A DNA stretch of 64,000 bases from positions 62,001 through 126,000 of the forward strand of contig NZ_VEWK01000010.1 of NCBI RefSeq assembly GCF_006376675.1. The letters run 5' to 3'. Source of the stretch: Brucella pecoris (GTDB taxonomy: Bacteria; Pseudomonadota; Alphaproteobacteria; Rhizobiales; Rhizobiaceae). This document shows positions 34,389 through 43,417 of this stretch, piece after piece. Numbering within the stretch: position 1 is the first letter of the stretch; every line of letters begins with the position of its first letter. Position numbers and translations under genes: made by a program. Under the pieces are notes generated by a model, which had not been told where the DNA came from, did no database searches, and worked only from the letters and a program-made list of their open reading frames with translations.

Positions 34389-35090
34389 ATGCGCCGTGCA
34401 GACCGCCTTTTCCAGATTGTTCAGCACCTGCGCGGTGGCAGGCTTGTCACCGCGCGCCAGCTTGCCGAAAGGCTGGAAGTCTCCGAACGCACTATCTATC
34501 GTGACATTTCCGATTTGCAGTCGACAGGCGTTCCCATCGATGGTGAAGCCGGTGTCGGCTATATTCTGCGGCAAGGTTTCGAACTGCCGCCGCTCATGTT
34601 CACGCGCGATGAAATCGTCGCTCTTGTCGCCGGAGCGCGTCTCATTCGCGCCTGGGGCGGCGTTTCCATGGCGCGTGGCGCGGAAGAGGCACTGGTCAAG
34701 ATCGAAGCCGTCCTGCCCAAGGAAGAGCGCGCCCGTATCACCAGCACCCAGATTCATGCGCCTACGGCCCGCATCAGCATGGACGAACGCCGCATCATCG
34801 ACGCGGTGGAACGCGCCGTCGATCAGGGCAACGTGCTGAATATCCGCTATCGAGATCTGGAATCGCGCGAAAGCGAGCGTGATATTCGTCCACTGGGACT
34901 GTGGTTCTGGGGCAAGGTCTGGACGGTTATCGGCTGGTGCGAATTGCGCAACGCGTTCCGCACGTTTCGCACCGACCGTATCGTCGAAGCCAGCGACGCT
35001 GGTCGCCTCTTCCGGGCTGAACGCGGCAAGACGCTCTCCGATTTCTATCGACTCATGGAATTGAGCGAATACAACGCCTTCAAAGACTGA
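34389..35090 (+). CDS. YafY-type transcriptional regulator (HTH_11 + WYL)
   Basis: The 233-residue protein has an N-terminal winged helix (RADRLFQIVQHLRGGRLVTARQLAERLEVSERTIYRDISDL, about residues 2-50) and a C-terminal WYL domain with IRYRDLESRE, RDIRPLGLWFWGKVWTVIGWCELR and FRTFRTDRI. WYL domains sense ligands, often nucleic-acid or small molecules. It follows the DUF1127-like gene by 6 bases. The inverted repeat at 34130-34153 is a candidate operator. Confidence 0.9.
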   Translation: MRRADRLFQIVQHLRGGRLVTARQLAERLEVSERTIYRDISDLQSTGVPIDGEAGVGYILRQGFELPPLMFTRDEIVALVAGARLIRAWGGVSMARGAEEALVKIEAVLPKEERARITSTQIHAPTARISMDERRIIDAVERAVDQGNVLNIRYRDLESRESERDIRPLGLWFWGKVWTVIGWCELRNAFRTFRTDRIVEASDAGRLFRAERGKTLSDFYRLMELSEYNAFKD

Positions 35091-35142
35091 TTATTGCAGC
35101 AATACTCCCAAGACGACCGCGTGAGCTGGTCCGGCAGTCTGT

Positions 35143-36063
35143 TCATGCAGACATGTCGGGCCAGCTCTCTTTTTCAGTCATGATGGCAATTAGCTGATCA
35201 ATGACATATCGCAGCCCCCGATCCTCCTGACGTCGCCTGTGCCATGCAACATGCAAAGGAAAACCCGCAATGGGGACAGGCGGCGTAAAAGCGACGAGAG
35301 CAGACATATCCTCTGGCACACAGCGCGATGGCAGCATGGCAATCATATCGGTGCTGGCCAGCAATTCAGGCACCATGCCGAAATTGGGCACAACCACGCC
35401 GACCCGGCGGCTCAATCCCCGCTCGGCCAGAGCGCTGTCGACGGGGCTGCTGTTGTCGCCGCGTCCCGAAACAAGGATATGCGGGTGGTCGAGCCAGCAC
35501 TTCAGCGAAAATGCCTTTGCTGCCGGATGGTCCCGGCGCATGGCGATGACGTAATTTTCCTCAAGCAACAATCTGCGCTGAAGTTCTCCATCGGCGTCAG
35601 GAAAAACGGACAGAGCAAGATCGCTTTCTCCTGTCACCAGCGCATCCCGCGCCACGACAGGCCCCTGCCAGGGTTGGACGATGATATCGATACCCGGTGC
35701 AGCGAACCCGAGTGCCTTCAACAGCGGTCTTATGACAAAAATGGCCGGATAATCCGCCATGCAGATACGTATCGTCTGCCGCAGTGACGCAAGAGGCACT
35801 TCGGGCGGATCAACCAGATCGACCACACCCGCAAGAATTGTCTTGAGCGGAGCCCGCAACGCTTCCGCTTTCGGTGTGCGCCTCATCGTGCCCTGCCCAC
35901 GTTCCAGAAGCGGGTCGTTGAACAAGGCGCGGCAGCGCTGCAAAGCATTCGATACGGCTGGTTGCGTCAGGTTAAGCTGATCGGCAGCTCTACTCACATG
36001 CGCTTCATCCAGAAGGGCATCCAGTATGACCAGAAGATTCAGATCGAGACAACGTAAATTCAT
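35143..36063 (-). CDS. LysR-family transcriptional regulator
   Basis: The 306-residue protein begins MNLRCLDLNLLVILDALLDE with the LysR helix-turn-helix (HVSRAADQLNLTQPAVSNAL) and a periplasmic-binding-like effector domain (about 90-300). It is divergent from the NAD(P)H-oxidoreductase gene, separated by 86 bases with a LysR-type box, so it most likely controls that gene. Ligand is unknown. Confidence 0.92.
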   Translation of the reverse strand: MNLRCLDLNLLVILDALLDEAHVSRAADQLNLTQPAVSNALQRCRALFNDPLLERGQGTMRRTPKAEALRAPLKTILAGVVDLVDPPEVPLASLRQTIRICMADYPAIFVIRPLLKALGFAAPGIDIIVQPWQGPVVARDALVTGESDLALSVFPDADGELQRRLLLEENYVIAMRRDHPAAKAFSLKCWLDHPHILVSGRGDNSSPVDSALAERGLSRRVGVVVPNFGMVPELLASTDMIAMLPSRCVPEDMSALVAFTPPVPIAGFPLHVAWHRRRQEDRGLRYVIDQLIAIMTEKESWPDMSA

Positions 36064-36064
36064 G

Positions 36065-36087
36065 AAATCAATAATAGACTATATTGA
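36065..36087. promoter_or_regulatory. LysR-type operator in divergent promoter
   Basis: ATCAATA and TATTGAT are inverted arms separated by about 8 bases, fitting the T-N11-A LysR pattern. It lies immediately upstream of the lysR start and before the oxidoreductase gene. Confidence 0.6.
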
Positions 36088-36149
36088 TAATAAATTGGAG
36101 TAATTTCACTATTCGCCGCATCGTCCTTCCAACCCTGAAGGAGACGACG

Positions 36150-36728
36150 ATGAGCAAGACGCTGATTTTACTTTTTCACCCCGATCTGGCGCAATCACGA
36201 GCCAATGCAACGCTTGCCGCAGCCGCAGCAAAACTGCCGGGCGTAGAGATCGTCGATATGCAGGCCGCTTATCCGCTGGGGATCGACTTCTTCAAAGACG
36301 GAGAGCAGGAGGCCCAACGTCTTTTGTCTGCCGATCGCATTGTCCTGCAATTTCCGGTTCAATGGTATTCCACGCCCCCGCTTCTGAAGGCATGGCAGGA
36401 TGCTGTGCTGACCCGCATGTTTTACGTTGCTTACGACCGGGAAGGGCGAAGGCTCGAAGGTACGCCGTTCATGATCGCAGCGACGGCAGGAAATGTTCCC
36501 GAGGCTTATCGCGAAGGCGGGCGCAATATGTTCCCGATGATCGATTTGTTTGCGCCTCTGCGGGCAACGGCAAATCGTTGCGGGCTGGACTGGACAGACC
36601 CCTTCGTGCTTTACGCCGCAGACAAACTGCCGACTGAAGCGCTTGAGGACGCGGCCAGCCGCTATGCAGAGATTTTGAAAGACTGGATAGCTGCGACACC
36701 TCTTTCCAAAAATGAGGAAGCCGCCTGA
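36150..36728 (+). CDS. NAD(P)H oxidoreductase, flavodoxin-like fold (KefF/NQO1 type)
   Basis: The 192-residue protein has the flavodoxin_2 pattern: LILLFHPDLAQSRANATL, the FPVQWYSTPPLLKAWQDAV active-site loop, and TAGNVPEAYREGG. It probably reduces quinones or similar compounds with FMN/FAD. A Shine-Dalgarno (GAAGGAGA) fits 36150. It is divergent from a LysR gene, the usual arrangement for inducible quinone reductases, and is followed by a strong terminator. Confidence 0.88.
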   Translation: MSKTLILLFHPDLAQSRANATLAAAAAKLPGVEIVDMQAAYPLGIDFFKDGEQEAQRLLSADRIVLQFPVQWYSTPPLLKAWQDAVLTRMFYVAYDREGRRLEGTPFMIAATAGNVPEAYREGGRNMFPMIDLFAPLRATANRCGLDWTDPFVLYAADKLPTEALEDAASRYAEILKDWIAATPLSKNEEAA

Positions 36729-36738
36729 TTCAACAGAA

Positions 36739-36765
36739 AAGCCCGGCTGATGAAGCCGGGCTTTT
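36739..36765. terminator. Bidirectional terminator between oxidoreductase and trcR
   Basis: Perfect 10-bp arms AAGCCCGGCT/AGCCGGGCTT with loop GATGA are followed by T residues on the plus strand and preceded by A residues. It can serve both convergent genes. Confidence 0.92.
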
Positions 36766-36797
36766 TGATATTTCGGTAAGGCGATGTCGCTTTCCGA

Positions 36798-37487
36798 CTA
36801 TTCGTCTTCGTCTTCGTCCTGGGTCGAGCTCTTGAGCGAAGAGAGCTTGGCGAAAACCTTGTCCGCATCGAGTTCTTCTTCGGCGGGCTGCTCGTCACGA
36901 TAGTCAAAATTCTCGGTCGCAGAAGCTGGCAGCAAGGTGCTATCCGATTCCGGTGTTGCCGGACGATTGCGCGAAGCGCGTTCGACTTCAATGTCGAGAT
37001 CGATCTGCGAGCAGAGGCCGAGCGTAACCGGGTCCATCGCCGTCAGATTTGCCGAGTTCCAGTGCGAACGATTGCGAATCTGCTCGATGGTCGACTTGGT
37101 CGTGCCGATCAGGCGCGAGACCTGCGCATCCTTCAGTTCCGGATGATTGCGAACCAGCCAGAGAATCGCATTCGGGCGATCCTGACGCTTGGAAAGCGGC
37201 GTGTAACGCGGGCCCTTGCGCTTGGCTTCCGGAACACGAACCTTCGGTTCGGAAAGCTTTAGACGATAATACGGATCCTTCTCGCCCTTCGCGATCTCTT
37301 CACGCGAAATCTGACCTGTAATGACCGGGTCGAGACCCTTGATGCCCTGCGAAGCTTCACCGTCGGCAATAGCCTTCACTTCCAGCGGGTGCAGCTTGCA
37401 GAAAGCGGCAATCTGGTCAAACGACAGAGCCGTATTATCGACAAGCCAAACGGCCGTTGCCTTCGGCATAAGAAGCTGGGTGGCCAT
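36798..37487 (-). CDS. trcR: TrcR/DUF1013 cell-cycle transcriptional regulator
   Basis: The 229-residue protein has the DUF1013 layout: MPKATAVWLVDNTALSFDQIAAFCKLHPLEV near the start and an HTH-like block HPELKDAQVSRLIGTTKSTIEQIRNRSHWNS in the middle, then an acidic tail ending DEDEDE. Family members in alphaproteobacteria are known as cell-cycle regulator TrcR. It stands alone; a strong terminator follows. Target genes are unknown here. Confidence 0.88.
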   Translation of the reverse strand: MATQLLMPKATAVWLVDNTALSFDQIAAFCKLHPLEVKAIADGEASQGIKGLDPVITGQISREEIAKGEKDPYYRLKLSEPKVRVPEAKRKGPRYTPLSKRQDRPNAILWLVRNHPELKDAQVSRLIGTTKSTIEQIRNRSHWNSANLTAMDPVTLGLCSQIDLDIEVERASRNRPATPESDSTLLPASATENFDYRDEQPAEEELDADKVFAKLSSLKSSTQDEDEDE

Positions 37488-37629
37488 TAGATATAATCCT
37501 TCTGTTCGTCCGCTCCGGTGGCGCGGGACGTGGGCAAAACCACAATTTCCGGGAAATCACGGCCTATATATCGTTTTTTTTTCACCAGAGCAAGAATGGC
37601 TCTGAATCTTAGCACTACGGTTGCAAATT

Positions 37630-37740
37630 CGTCAGGCCGTGGTGAAAAGAGTGATTTTCGAGTACCGGAGCGGAGCGTACTTAAAAGTACGTGAGCACCG
37701 GAACGCAGACAAAGCGCTCTTTGCAGCCGGCATCACGAAG
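37630..37740. repeat. GTAC-hairpin repeat, copy A
   Basis: The element starts near GTCAGGCCGTGG, has ATTTTCGAG-ACCGGAGCG, the short palindrome GTACTTAAAAGTAC, then GTGAGCACCGG and ends near TTTGCAGCCGGC. Related copies lie at 44449-44550 and 48070-48230. It sits between trcR and the quinone oxidoreductase gene. Confidence 0.75.
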
Positions 37741-37755
37741 AATGCAACTGTAGTG

Positions 37756-38760
37756 TTAGGCGATATCGAGCACAATCTTGCCAATATGCCTTCCCTCCTC
37801 CATGCGTTCATGCGCGCGCCAGGCATCTTTCAGCGAAAAGATCATGTCCATCACCGGCGCAACACGACGCTGCGCGAGAAGCGGCCAGACTTTCGCTTCC
37901 AGTTCCCGTGCGATGCCAGCCTTGAAGTCAACCGGTCGCGGTCGCAGCGTGGAACCGGTATGGGTCAGACGCTTGGTCATCAAGAGCGCGAAATTGGCCG
38001 TGGCTTTCGCACCATTGAGAAAAGCGATCTGCACGATGCGACCATCCTCGGCCGCAACTTTATAATTGCGGTCGACATAATCACCGCCAACCATATCGAG
38101 AATCACATTGACGCCTTTGCCCTTGGTCATATCCTTTACGACCTCGACAAAATCTTCTTCCCGATAATTGATCGCGCGATCAGCCCCGAGTTTCACGCAG
38201 GCGTCGCATTTCTCTTTTGAACCCGCAGTTGCAATGACGGTCGCGCCAAAAGCTTTTGCAAGCTGGATAGCTGTCGTGCCTATACCGGACGATCCACCGT
38301 GAACCAGAAAAGTCTCGCCCTTCTTCAGCCCACCGCGCTCGAACACATTGTGCCAGACAGTGAAAAAAGTTTCCGGGATCGCTGCCGCTTCGATATAACC
38401 ATAGCCGGAAGGCAACGGCAGCGCATTGGTTTCATGCACGACCGCATATTCGGCATAGCCGCCGCCAGCCAGCAGTGCGACGATCTGATCCCCGGTCTTG
38501 AACCGCTTGACGCCGCTGCCGACCGCAACAATATCACCGGCAATTTCCAGCCCCGGAATATCCGACGCGCCAGGCGGCGGCGCATATTGGCCCTGTCGCT
38601 GCAAAACATCTGGTCGGTTGACCCCGGCAGCACGCACACGCACCAGAATTTCACCTTCCTTCGGGTCCGGCACCGATCGCTGAACGGGGCGAAGCATATG
38701 GGCTCCACCCGGCTCGGAGATTTCAATAGCGGTCATCTGGGAAGGCAAGTCGGCCATCAT
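37756..38760 (-). CDS. NAD(P)H quinone oxidoreductase (zinc-independent MDR family)
   Basis: The 334-residue medium-chain reductase has the N-terminal GroES fold and the NADPH motif VHGGSSGIGTTAIQLAKAFGA. Like PIG3/QOR proteins it lacks the structural zinc cysteines. It reduces quinones or enones. Frame extends upstream, but the GGAG 7 bases before 38760 supports that start. No neighbour suggests a pathway. Confidence 0.9.
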   Translation of the reverse strand: MMADLPSQMTAIEISEPGGAHMLRPVQRSVPDPKEGEILVRVRAAGVNRPDVLQRQGQYAPPPGASDIPGLEIAGDIVAVGSGVKRFKTGDQIVALLAGGGYAEYAVVHETNALPLPSGYGYIEAAAIPETFFTVWHNVFERGGLKKGETFLVHGGSSGIGTTAIQLAKAFGATVIATAGSKEKCDACVKLGADRAINYREEDFVEVVKDMTKGKGVNVILDMVGGDYVDRNYKVAAEDGRIVQIAFLNGAKATANFALLMTKRLTHTGSTLRPRPVDFKAGIARELEAKVWPLLAQRRVAPVMDMIFSLKDAWRAHERMEEGRHIGKIVLDIA

Positions 38761-38927
38761 CTTCAAACTCCATTCAGATTTCTTGCCCCACGCATCGTCG
38801 CAGAAATGCCTCAAGACGAATGCAAGACGTCACGTTAGGGAAATCGTCATCGATTTTCTCAAATATATATGCGACGATTCAAGGTGTTAAATCTTTTCTG
38901 AGCCATCATTGACCACGGAGGACGGCT

Positions 38928-39119
38928 ATGAGCGGTTTTGATGAGGATGTGGTGAAGCCGCGCAACAGCGTGGCACTGAGCGAAGAGGAACTGTCGCTGC
39001 TTTCGGTCACCGAGATCGACCAGCGCATTGCCTTCCTGCAATCCGAGATAGAGCGGCTAAAAACCGAGCGCCTCAAAAAGGGCGACAGCCGCGCTGCGGC
39101 GGAAGCATTGTTTCGATAG
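38928..39119 (+). CDS. DUF1192 small protein
   Basis: The 63-residue protein reads MSGFDEDVVKPRNSVALSEE and has the DUF1192 core SVTEIDQRIAFLQSEIERLKTE, a short coiled coil. A GGAGGA ribosome site precedes it. Function is unknown. It is divergent from the quinone oxidoreductase gene. Confidence 0.85.
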   Translation: MSGFDEDVVKPRNSVALSEEELSLLSVTEIDQRIAFLQSEIERLKTERLKKGDSRAAAEALFR

Positions 39120-39268
39120 GGATTGGGTCGCCCACGAAGATGGATAACAGTGCGAAAGAACTGGAACCAATCGCGGACCAAACGTTTGGGAACAATAGTC
39201 ATTGATCGCACCGACCACTCATAAACCTGCGTACTGACGGTCCAGTTTCAGATTTCGGGAATAGAATT

Positions 39269-40507
39269 TTGCGCATTTACATTCAGGTTCTGGCCCTTCT
39301 CTGCGGCACAGCCTTTCTCCTCATCGCTTCGGGCCTTCATGGCCTTCTGTTGCCATTGCGCGGCGGCGCCGAAGGCTTTTCGGTCGCATCGCTCGGCATG
39401 CTCGGCACGACATGGGCAGGCGGCTTCGTTGCGGGCTGTCTGTTTGCGCCGCGCCTCGTGCGTCGCGTCGGCCACGTGAGGGCGTTCGGCTGCTTTGCCG
39501 CATCGGCGGCGATCATCGCCCTGCTTTCCGGCATCTTCGTGGATGCGACGATCTGGGTGATCCTGCGCGCCTTCACCGGTTTTTCCATGGCGGGCGCTTT
39601 CATGGTTATCGAAAGCTGGCTGAATGAGCGTGCGACCAATGAATCGCGCGGCAAGATTTTCGGCATGTATATGATGGTCAATTATGGGGCGACCATGTCC
39701 GGCCAGATGCTGGTTGCAGCGGGAGACGTGCACTCCGATCATCTGTTCATGATCAGCGGCATCTTCTTCTGTCTGGCTCTCATTCCGACTGCGATCTCTA
39801 CGGCTGTCAGCCCCAAGCCGCTGACGGAAGTGCAGCTCGATCTCAAGGCGCTCTATAATAACTCACCCGCGGCTTTTGTGGGTTGTATTCTGATCGGCAT
39901 CGCCAACGGAGCCTGGGGTACGCTCGGAGCCGTCTTCGGCGCGAAATCCGGCATATCGACCACCGAAATCGCCTTGATGGTCAGTGTCACCATCGCAGCA
40001 GGCGCCTTGATGCAGATTCCGATCGGACGCATATCCGATCTGGTCGATCGGCGTTTCGTACTGGCAAGCGTTGCGGCGCTGGCGGCACTGGTCGGCCTTA
40101 TCGCCTTTCTGGTCGCCCCTTCCAGCGGCCCCGTCATCATCACGATGACCGGCTGTTATGGCGCGCTTGCCTATGCGCTTTATCCCGTTGCCGTCGCTCA
40201 CGCGAACGATCATGCGACGTCGGAAAGCTTTGTGAAAGTATCGAGCGGGCTTCTGTTGCTTTATGGCTTCGGCACGATGCTCGGACCGTTGCTGGCGGCT
40301 GTGGCCATGGATATTTTCTGGCCATCCGGTCTCTTCGCCATCACCATGCTCGCCCATATTTCCATCACCGGCTATGCATTGTTCCGTTCCCGCAAGCGTG
40401 CTTCCATTCCGAAAGAAGAGAAGGACCAGTTCAAGAGCATGCCTTCGGAACGTGGTGCAACACCGGAAGCGCTGAACCTCGATCCAAGAGCTGAGACGGA
40501 AGGGTGA
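39269..40507 (+). CDS. MFS transporter
   Basis: The 412-residue protein has twelve predicted helices, a central loop near residue 195 and the MFS motif pattern FAPRLVRRVGHVRAFG after helix 2 and GRISDLVDRRFVL after helix 8. It starts with TTG; no ATG fits. Substrate is unknown. A hairpin (GGCGGCTG/CAGCCGCC around 40566) lies about 55 bases after the stop and could end the transcript. Confidence 0.85.
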   Translation: MRIYIQVLALLCGTAFLLIASGLHGLLLPLRGGAEGFSVASLGMLGTTWAGGFVAGCLFAPRLVRRVGHVRAFGCFAASAAIIALLSGIFVDATIWVILRAFTGFSMAGAFMVIESWLNERATNESRGKIFGMYMMVNYGATMSGQMLVAAGDVHSDHLFMISGIFFCLALIPTAISTAVSPKPLTEVQLDLKALYNNSPAAFVGCILIGIANGAWGTLGAVFGAKSGISTTEIALMVSVTIAAGALMQIPIGRISDLVDRRFVLASVAALAALVGLIAFLVAPSSGPVIITMTGCYGALAYALYPVAVAHANDHATSESFVKVSSGLLLLYGFGTMLGPLLAAVAMDIFWPSGLFAITMLAHISITGYALFRSRKRASIPKEEKDQFKSMPSERGATPEALNLDPRAETEG

Positions 40508-40687
40508 CGGGCGCTGAAAATGACGCCGATAAATAAAGCCAATTAAATAGTTGAATCAATATGTTCGGCGGCTGTGGCACAGCCGCCAATACGACAATCC
40601 GGCATCATAACCACGACGCAGTAATTCAGGCTCGCGAGAACCTTTCAACAGCCGATGTCTTTGGCTTGATACACCTTATCGAACCGC

Positions 40688-40797
40688 GATCTACAGCATC
40701 GGCCCGAAAATCGGAATCGACTTTCGGAAAGCGCGATGCGTAGATTCAATAGGTTAGAGCGTCCTTTATGCGTCCATAAGGACGCGCGGCGCTCTAA
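40688..40797. repeat. Composite double-hairpin repeat
   Basis: First palindrome: arms ATCTACAGCATCG and CGATGCGTAGAT around CCGAAAATCGG/CGACTTTCGG. Second: outer arms AGAGCG/CGCTCT around GCGTCCTT/AAGGACGC. A short spacer joins them. Same plan as 5306-5403 and 61556-61661. It sits between the MFS gene and a YdcH-like gene. Confidence 0.7.
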
Positions 40798-40811
40798 GTG
40801 CGGCTTCCCTG

Positions 40812-40994
40812 TTAGTGACGTGTTACCTGGGATCTCAGTTTTTCGATCTGGTCCTTAAGCATAAGCTTCTTGCGCTTGAGAGATGCAACGTGCAGGTCGT
40901 CCATTGCCGGTGACGCTATAGCTTCGGAAATTTCCTGCTCCAGAGCGCCGTGCTTCTTTTCGAGCGTGGCAAGATGGGACTCGATAGCCATCAT
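40812..40994 (-). CDS. YdcH/DUF465 family small protein
   Basis: The 60-residue protein (MMAIESHLATLEKKHGALEQ...) is a DUF465 helical hairpin with the typical LKRKKLMLKDQIEKLR end. Function unknown; often abundant in stationary phase. A second family member is at 41348 on the other strand. Confidence 0.85.
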   Translation of the reverse strand: MMAIESHLATLEKKHGALEQEISEAIASPAMDDLHVASLKRKKLMLKDQIEKLRSQVTRH

Positions 40995-41347
40995 CAGATC
41001 TCCTTTGGTTGATTTCCCTGATTTACGGAACAGCGCGGACCTCGTTTGCCCGTTTGTCCGCTATCCCGCCATTCAACCTGCATGAACGCCCGGCACACCT
41101 CCTGTATTCCGGGCCAAACACGCAGTCCCGGCTGCCAGGGACGCTGTATTGTTGTCGCCTTCGACAGCCGCTATCCATGACAGAACCATGACAGTTTGGC
41201 ACGAGTTTGATGCAAAGTCGATTTTGTCATGGTAGCATTTTCCTGACGCGAAAAATGTGATAAGGGCTTCGCCAGAAACGGGCTGACGCCGCACCTTTTT
41301 ATGGTTTGGCGCGGCCCGTAAAATTATTCAACAGAACGGGGCACCGC
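40995..41347. other. Intergenic region between two divergent YdcH-like genes
   Basis: This 353-base gap must hold promoters for both genes. The most AT-rich stretches are about 41215-41260. A TGGCACG match near 41196 lacks the right partner for a sigma-54 site. No RNA or repeat was recognised. Confidence 0.4.
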
Positions 41348-41551
41348 ATGTCCGATCAGGAACAGGCCGAAATCAGATTGGCCGTCGCACGACTGAAACA
41401 GGAACACGCGGACTTCGATGCTGCCATCAACGCCATGATAGCGGTTGGCTGCGACCAATTGCGCGTCCAGCGCATGAAGAAGAAAAAACTCGCAATCAAG
41501 GACAAGCTGCAGGAGATGGAAGATCAGGTAATCCCCGACATCATCGCCTGA
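41348..41551 (+). CDS. YdcH/DUF465 family small protein
   Basis: The 67-residue protein (MSDQEQAEIRLAVARLKQEH...) has the DUF465 pattern HADFDAAINAM and RMKKKKLAIKDKLQEME. It is a paralogue of the gene at 40812. It lies 98 bases before purE. Confidence 0.85.
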   Translation: MSDQEQAEIRLAVARLKQEHADFDAAINAMIAVGCDQLRVQRMKKKKLAIKDKLQEMEDQVIPDIIA

Positions 41552-41649
41552 ATGTCCAGAATAATCCATGACAGAGCCGGGGTTCGCCCGGCTTTATCAT
41601 TTTAGCATTATCCCCAAACGCATATGAAAGAAGCGGAGCAGGAAGATCA

Positions 41650-42144
41650 ATGAGCGTTACTGCCGATGTCGCCATCATCATGGGAAGCCAGTCCGACTGG
41701 GAGACCATGCGCCATGCAGCAGACACACTGGAAGCACTCGGCATTTCCTTCGATGCCCGGATCGTTTCCGCGCATCGCACGCCTGATCGGCTCGTTGCCT
41801 TTGCCAAAGGCGCCAAGGCGGAAGGGTTCAAGGTCGTCATCGCAGGCGCAGGTGGCGCAGCTCACCTGCCGGGCATGGCCGCTGCCATGACCCCGCTGCC
41901 TGTTTTCGGTGTTCCGGTCCAGTCCAAGGCACTTTCAGGCCAGGATTCACTCCTCTCCATCGTGCAAATGCCAGCAGGTATTCCTGTCGGCACGCTGGCT
42001 ATTGGCCGCGCTGGCGCGGTCAATGCCGCCCTCCTCGCCGCAGCCGTTCTGGCGCTTTATGACGAAGCGCTGGCCGCCCGCCTCGACGAGTGGCGCAAGG
42101 CGCAAACGGAAAGCGTGGCCGAGCGCCCTTCGAACGAGGCCTGA
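41650..42144 (+). CDS. purE: N5-carboxyaminoimidazole ribonucleotide mutase
   Basis: The 164-residue protein has MGSQSDWETM, SAHRTPDRL and the AGAGGAAHLPGM loop of class I PurE. It converts N5-CAIR to CAIR in purine synthesis. It is 1 base before purK, so both are coupled. A good GGAAG precedes it. Confidence 0.97.
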   Translation: MSVTADVAIIMGSQSDWETMRHAADTLEALGISFDARIVSAHRTPDRLVAFAKGAKAEGFKVVIAGAGGAAHLPGMAAAMTPLPVFGVPVQSKALSGQDSLLSIVQMPAGIPVGTLAIGRAGAVNAALLAAAVLALYDEALAARLDEWRKAQTESVAERPSNEA

Positions 42145-42145
42145 T

Positions 42146-43234
42146 ATGAAAAATTCTGTACTGAAGCCCGGTGCAACCATCGGCATTATCGGCGGCGGAC
42201 AACTTGGCAGAATGCTTGCCATGGCCGCAGCGCGTCTCGGCTTTGAAACCGTGATCCTGGAACCGCAGGCCGATTGCCCGGCAGCACAGGTCGCTAATCG
42301 CCAGATCGTCGCTGCCTATGACGATTCGAACGCGCTTGCAGAACTTGCTACAGTGTCCGACGTCATTACCTACGAATTCGAGAACGTGCCCGTCAGTGCC
42401 GCAGATCGACTTGCCGAAACCGCTCTGGTCTTTCCTCCCCCGGCAGCGCTCGAAGTCTCGCAGGATCGCTTTACGGAAAAGCAGTTTCTCAACTCCAGCG
42501 ACATCGCGACGGCGCCCTGGCGCCTTGTGGACGACGAAGAAACCCTGATCGCGGCTCTGGCCGCACTTGGCGAGCGCGGCATTCTCAAGACGCGGCGTCT
42601 CGGTTATGACGGCAAGGGACAGGTCCGCCTGACATCACTTGATGAGTCCGAAGCCCACAAGGCAATTCTCGCCATCAACCGCGCCCCGGCAATCCTCGAA
42701 GGTTTCATCGATTTCGAGCGCGAAGTCTCGGTGATCGCAGCGCGCGACCAGGCAGGCAATGTTGCCATTTTCGATATTGCCGAGAACGTGCACAAGGACG
42801 GCATCCTGGCGACCTCAACGGTACCGGCTGCCATTTCCGAGCGCGCGGCGGAAGAAGCCCGCAAGGCCGCTACGAAGCTTCTGAACGCGCTTGATTATGT
42901 CGGCGTGCTCGGACTTGAATTCTTCGTCCTGAAGGACGGCACGCTGCTGGCAAACGAATTTGCCCCGCGTGTCCATAATTCGGGCCACTGGACGGAAGCG
43001 GCCTGCGCCATTTCACAGTTCGAGCAACACATCCGCGCCATCACCGGATTGCCCTTGGGCAACACCGACCGACATTCGGATTGCGTGATGGAAAACCTGA
43101 TCGGCGACGATGTCGAGAAGGTTCCAGCGATTCTCTCCGAAAAGAATGCCGTGCTGCATCTTTACGGTAAAAAGGAAGCACGTCCGGGCCGCAAGATGGG
43201 TCATGTGACGCGCATCCACGCCAGCGGGAAATAA
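42146..43234 (+). CDS. purK: N5-carboxyaminoimidazole ribonucleotide synthase
   Basis: The 362-residue ATP-grasp protein starts MKNSVLKPGATIGIIGGGQL and has KTRRLGYDGKGQ and EFAPRVHNSGHWT. It makes N5-CAIR from AIR, bicarbonate and ATP and hands it to PurE. The ATG is 2 bases beyond the purE stop. The frame is open upstream but overlapping purE. Confidence 0.97.
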   Translation: MKNSVLKPGATIGIIGGGQLGRMLAMAAARLGFETVILEPQADCPAAQVANRQIVAAYDDSNALAELATVSDVITYEFENVPVSAADRLAETALVFPPPAALEVSQDRFTEKQFLNSSDIATAPWRLVDDEETLIAALAALGERGILKTRRLGYDGKGQVRLTSLDESEAHKAILAINRAPAILEGFIDFEREVSVIAARDQAGNVAIFDIAENVHKDGILATSTVPAAISERAAEEARKAATKLLNALDYVGVLGLEFFVLKDGTLLANEFAPRVHNSGHWTEAACAISQFEQHIRAITGLPLGNTDRHSDCVMENLIGDDVEKVPAILSEKNAVLHLYGKKEARPGRKMGHVTRIHASGK

Positions 43235-43324
43235 TGTTCATCGGGAATCCCGTCGATTCCCAATGAATCTTTTGCTACCCGCCAAGAATTTCAGCTCCGG
43301 CGCCCTGAATCTGCGGCTCAGGAG

Positions 43325-43417
43325 TTGACATTTGCCCGAAACCTTGTGTATTTCGGCCAACCCTTCGGGCATCTAACAGTGCCTGTAACCAATTGGCGCC
43401 TCGGGCGCCTGTTTTTA
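43325..43417 (+). ncRNA. Candidate short RNA or rpmJ leader (promoter plus terminator)
   Basis: TTGACA (43325-43330), a 16-base spacer and TGTATT (43347-43352) form a good promoter. About 45 bases later a GGCGCC/GGCGCC hairpin with a 3-base loop is followed by five T residues (43395-43416), a standard terminator. The product would be about 60 bases (roughly 43359-43417). It lies 53 bases before rpmJ, so it may be an independent small RNA or a premature stop in the rpmJ leader. Confidence 0.5.

Noticed and set aside
40561..40743. 60-codon open frame after the MFS gene
   Set aside because: It overlaps a GC-rich hairpin and the double-hairpin repeat, has no ribosome site, and the translation has no protein character.
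41190..41215. Possible sigma-54 promoter (TGGCACG)
   Set aside because: The -12 element is wrong: TGAT lies where TTGC is needed, and no enhancer-type regulator is nearby.
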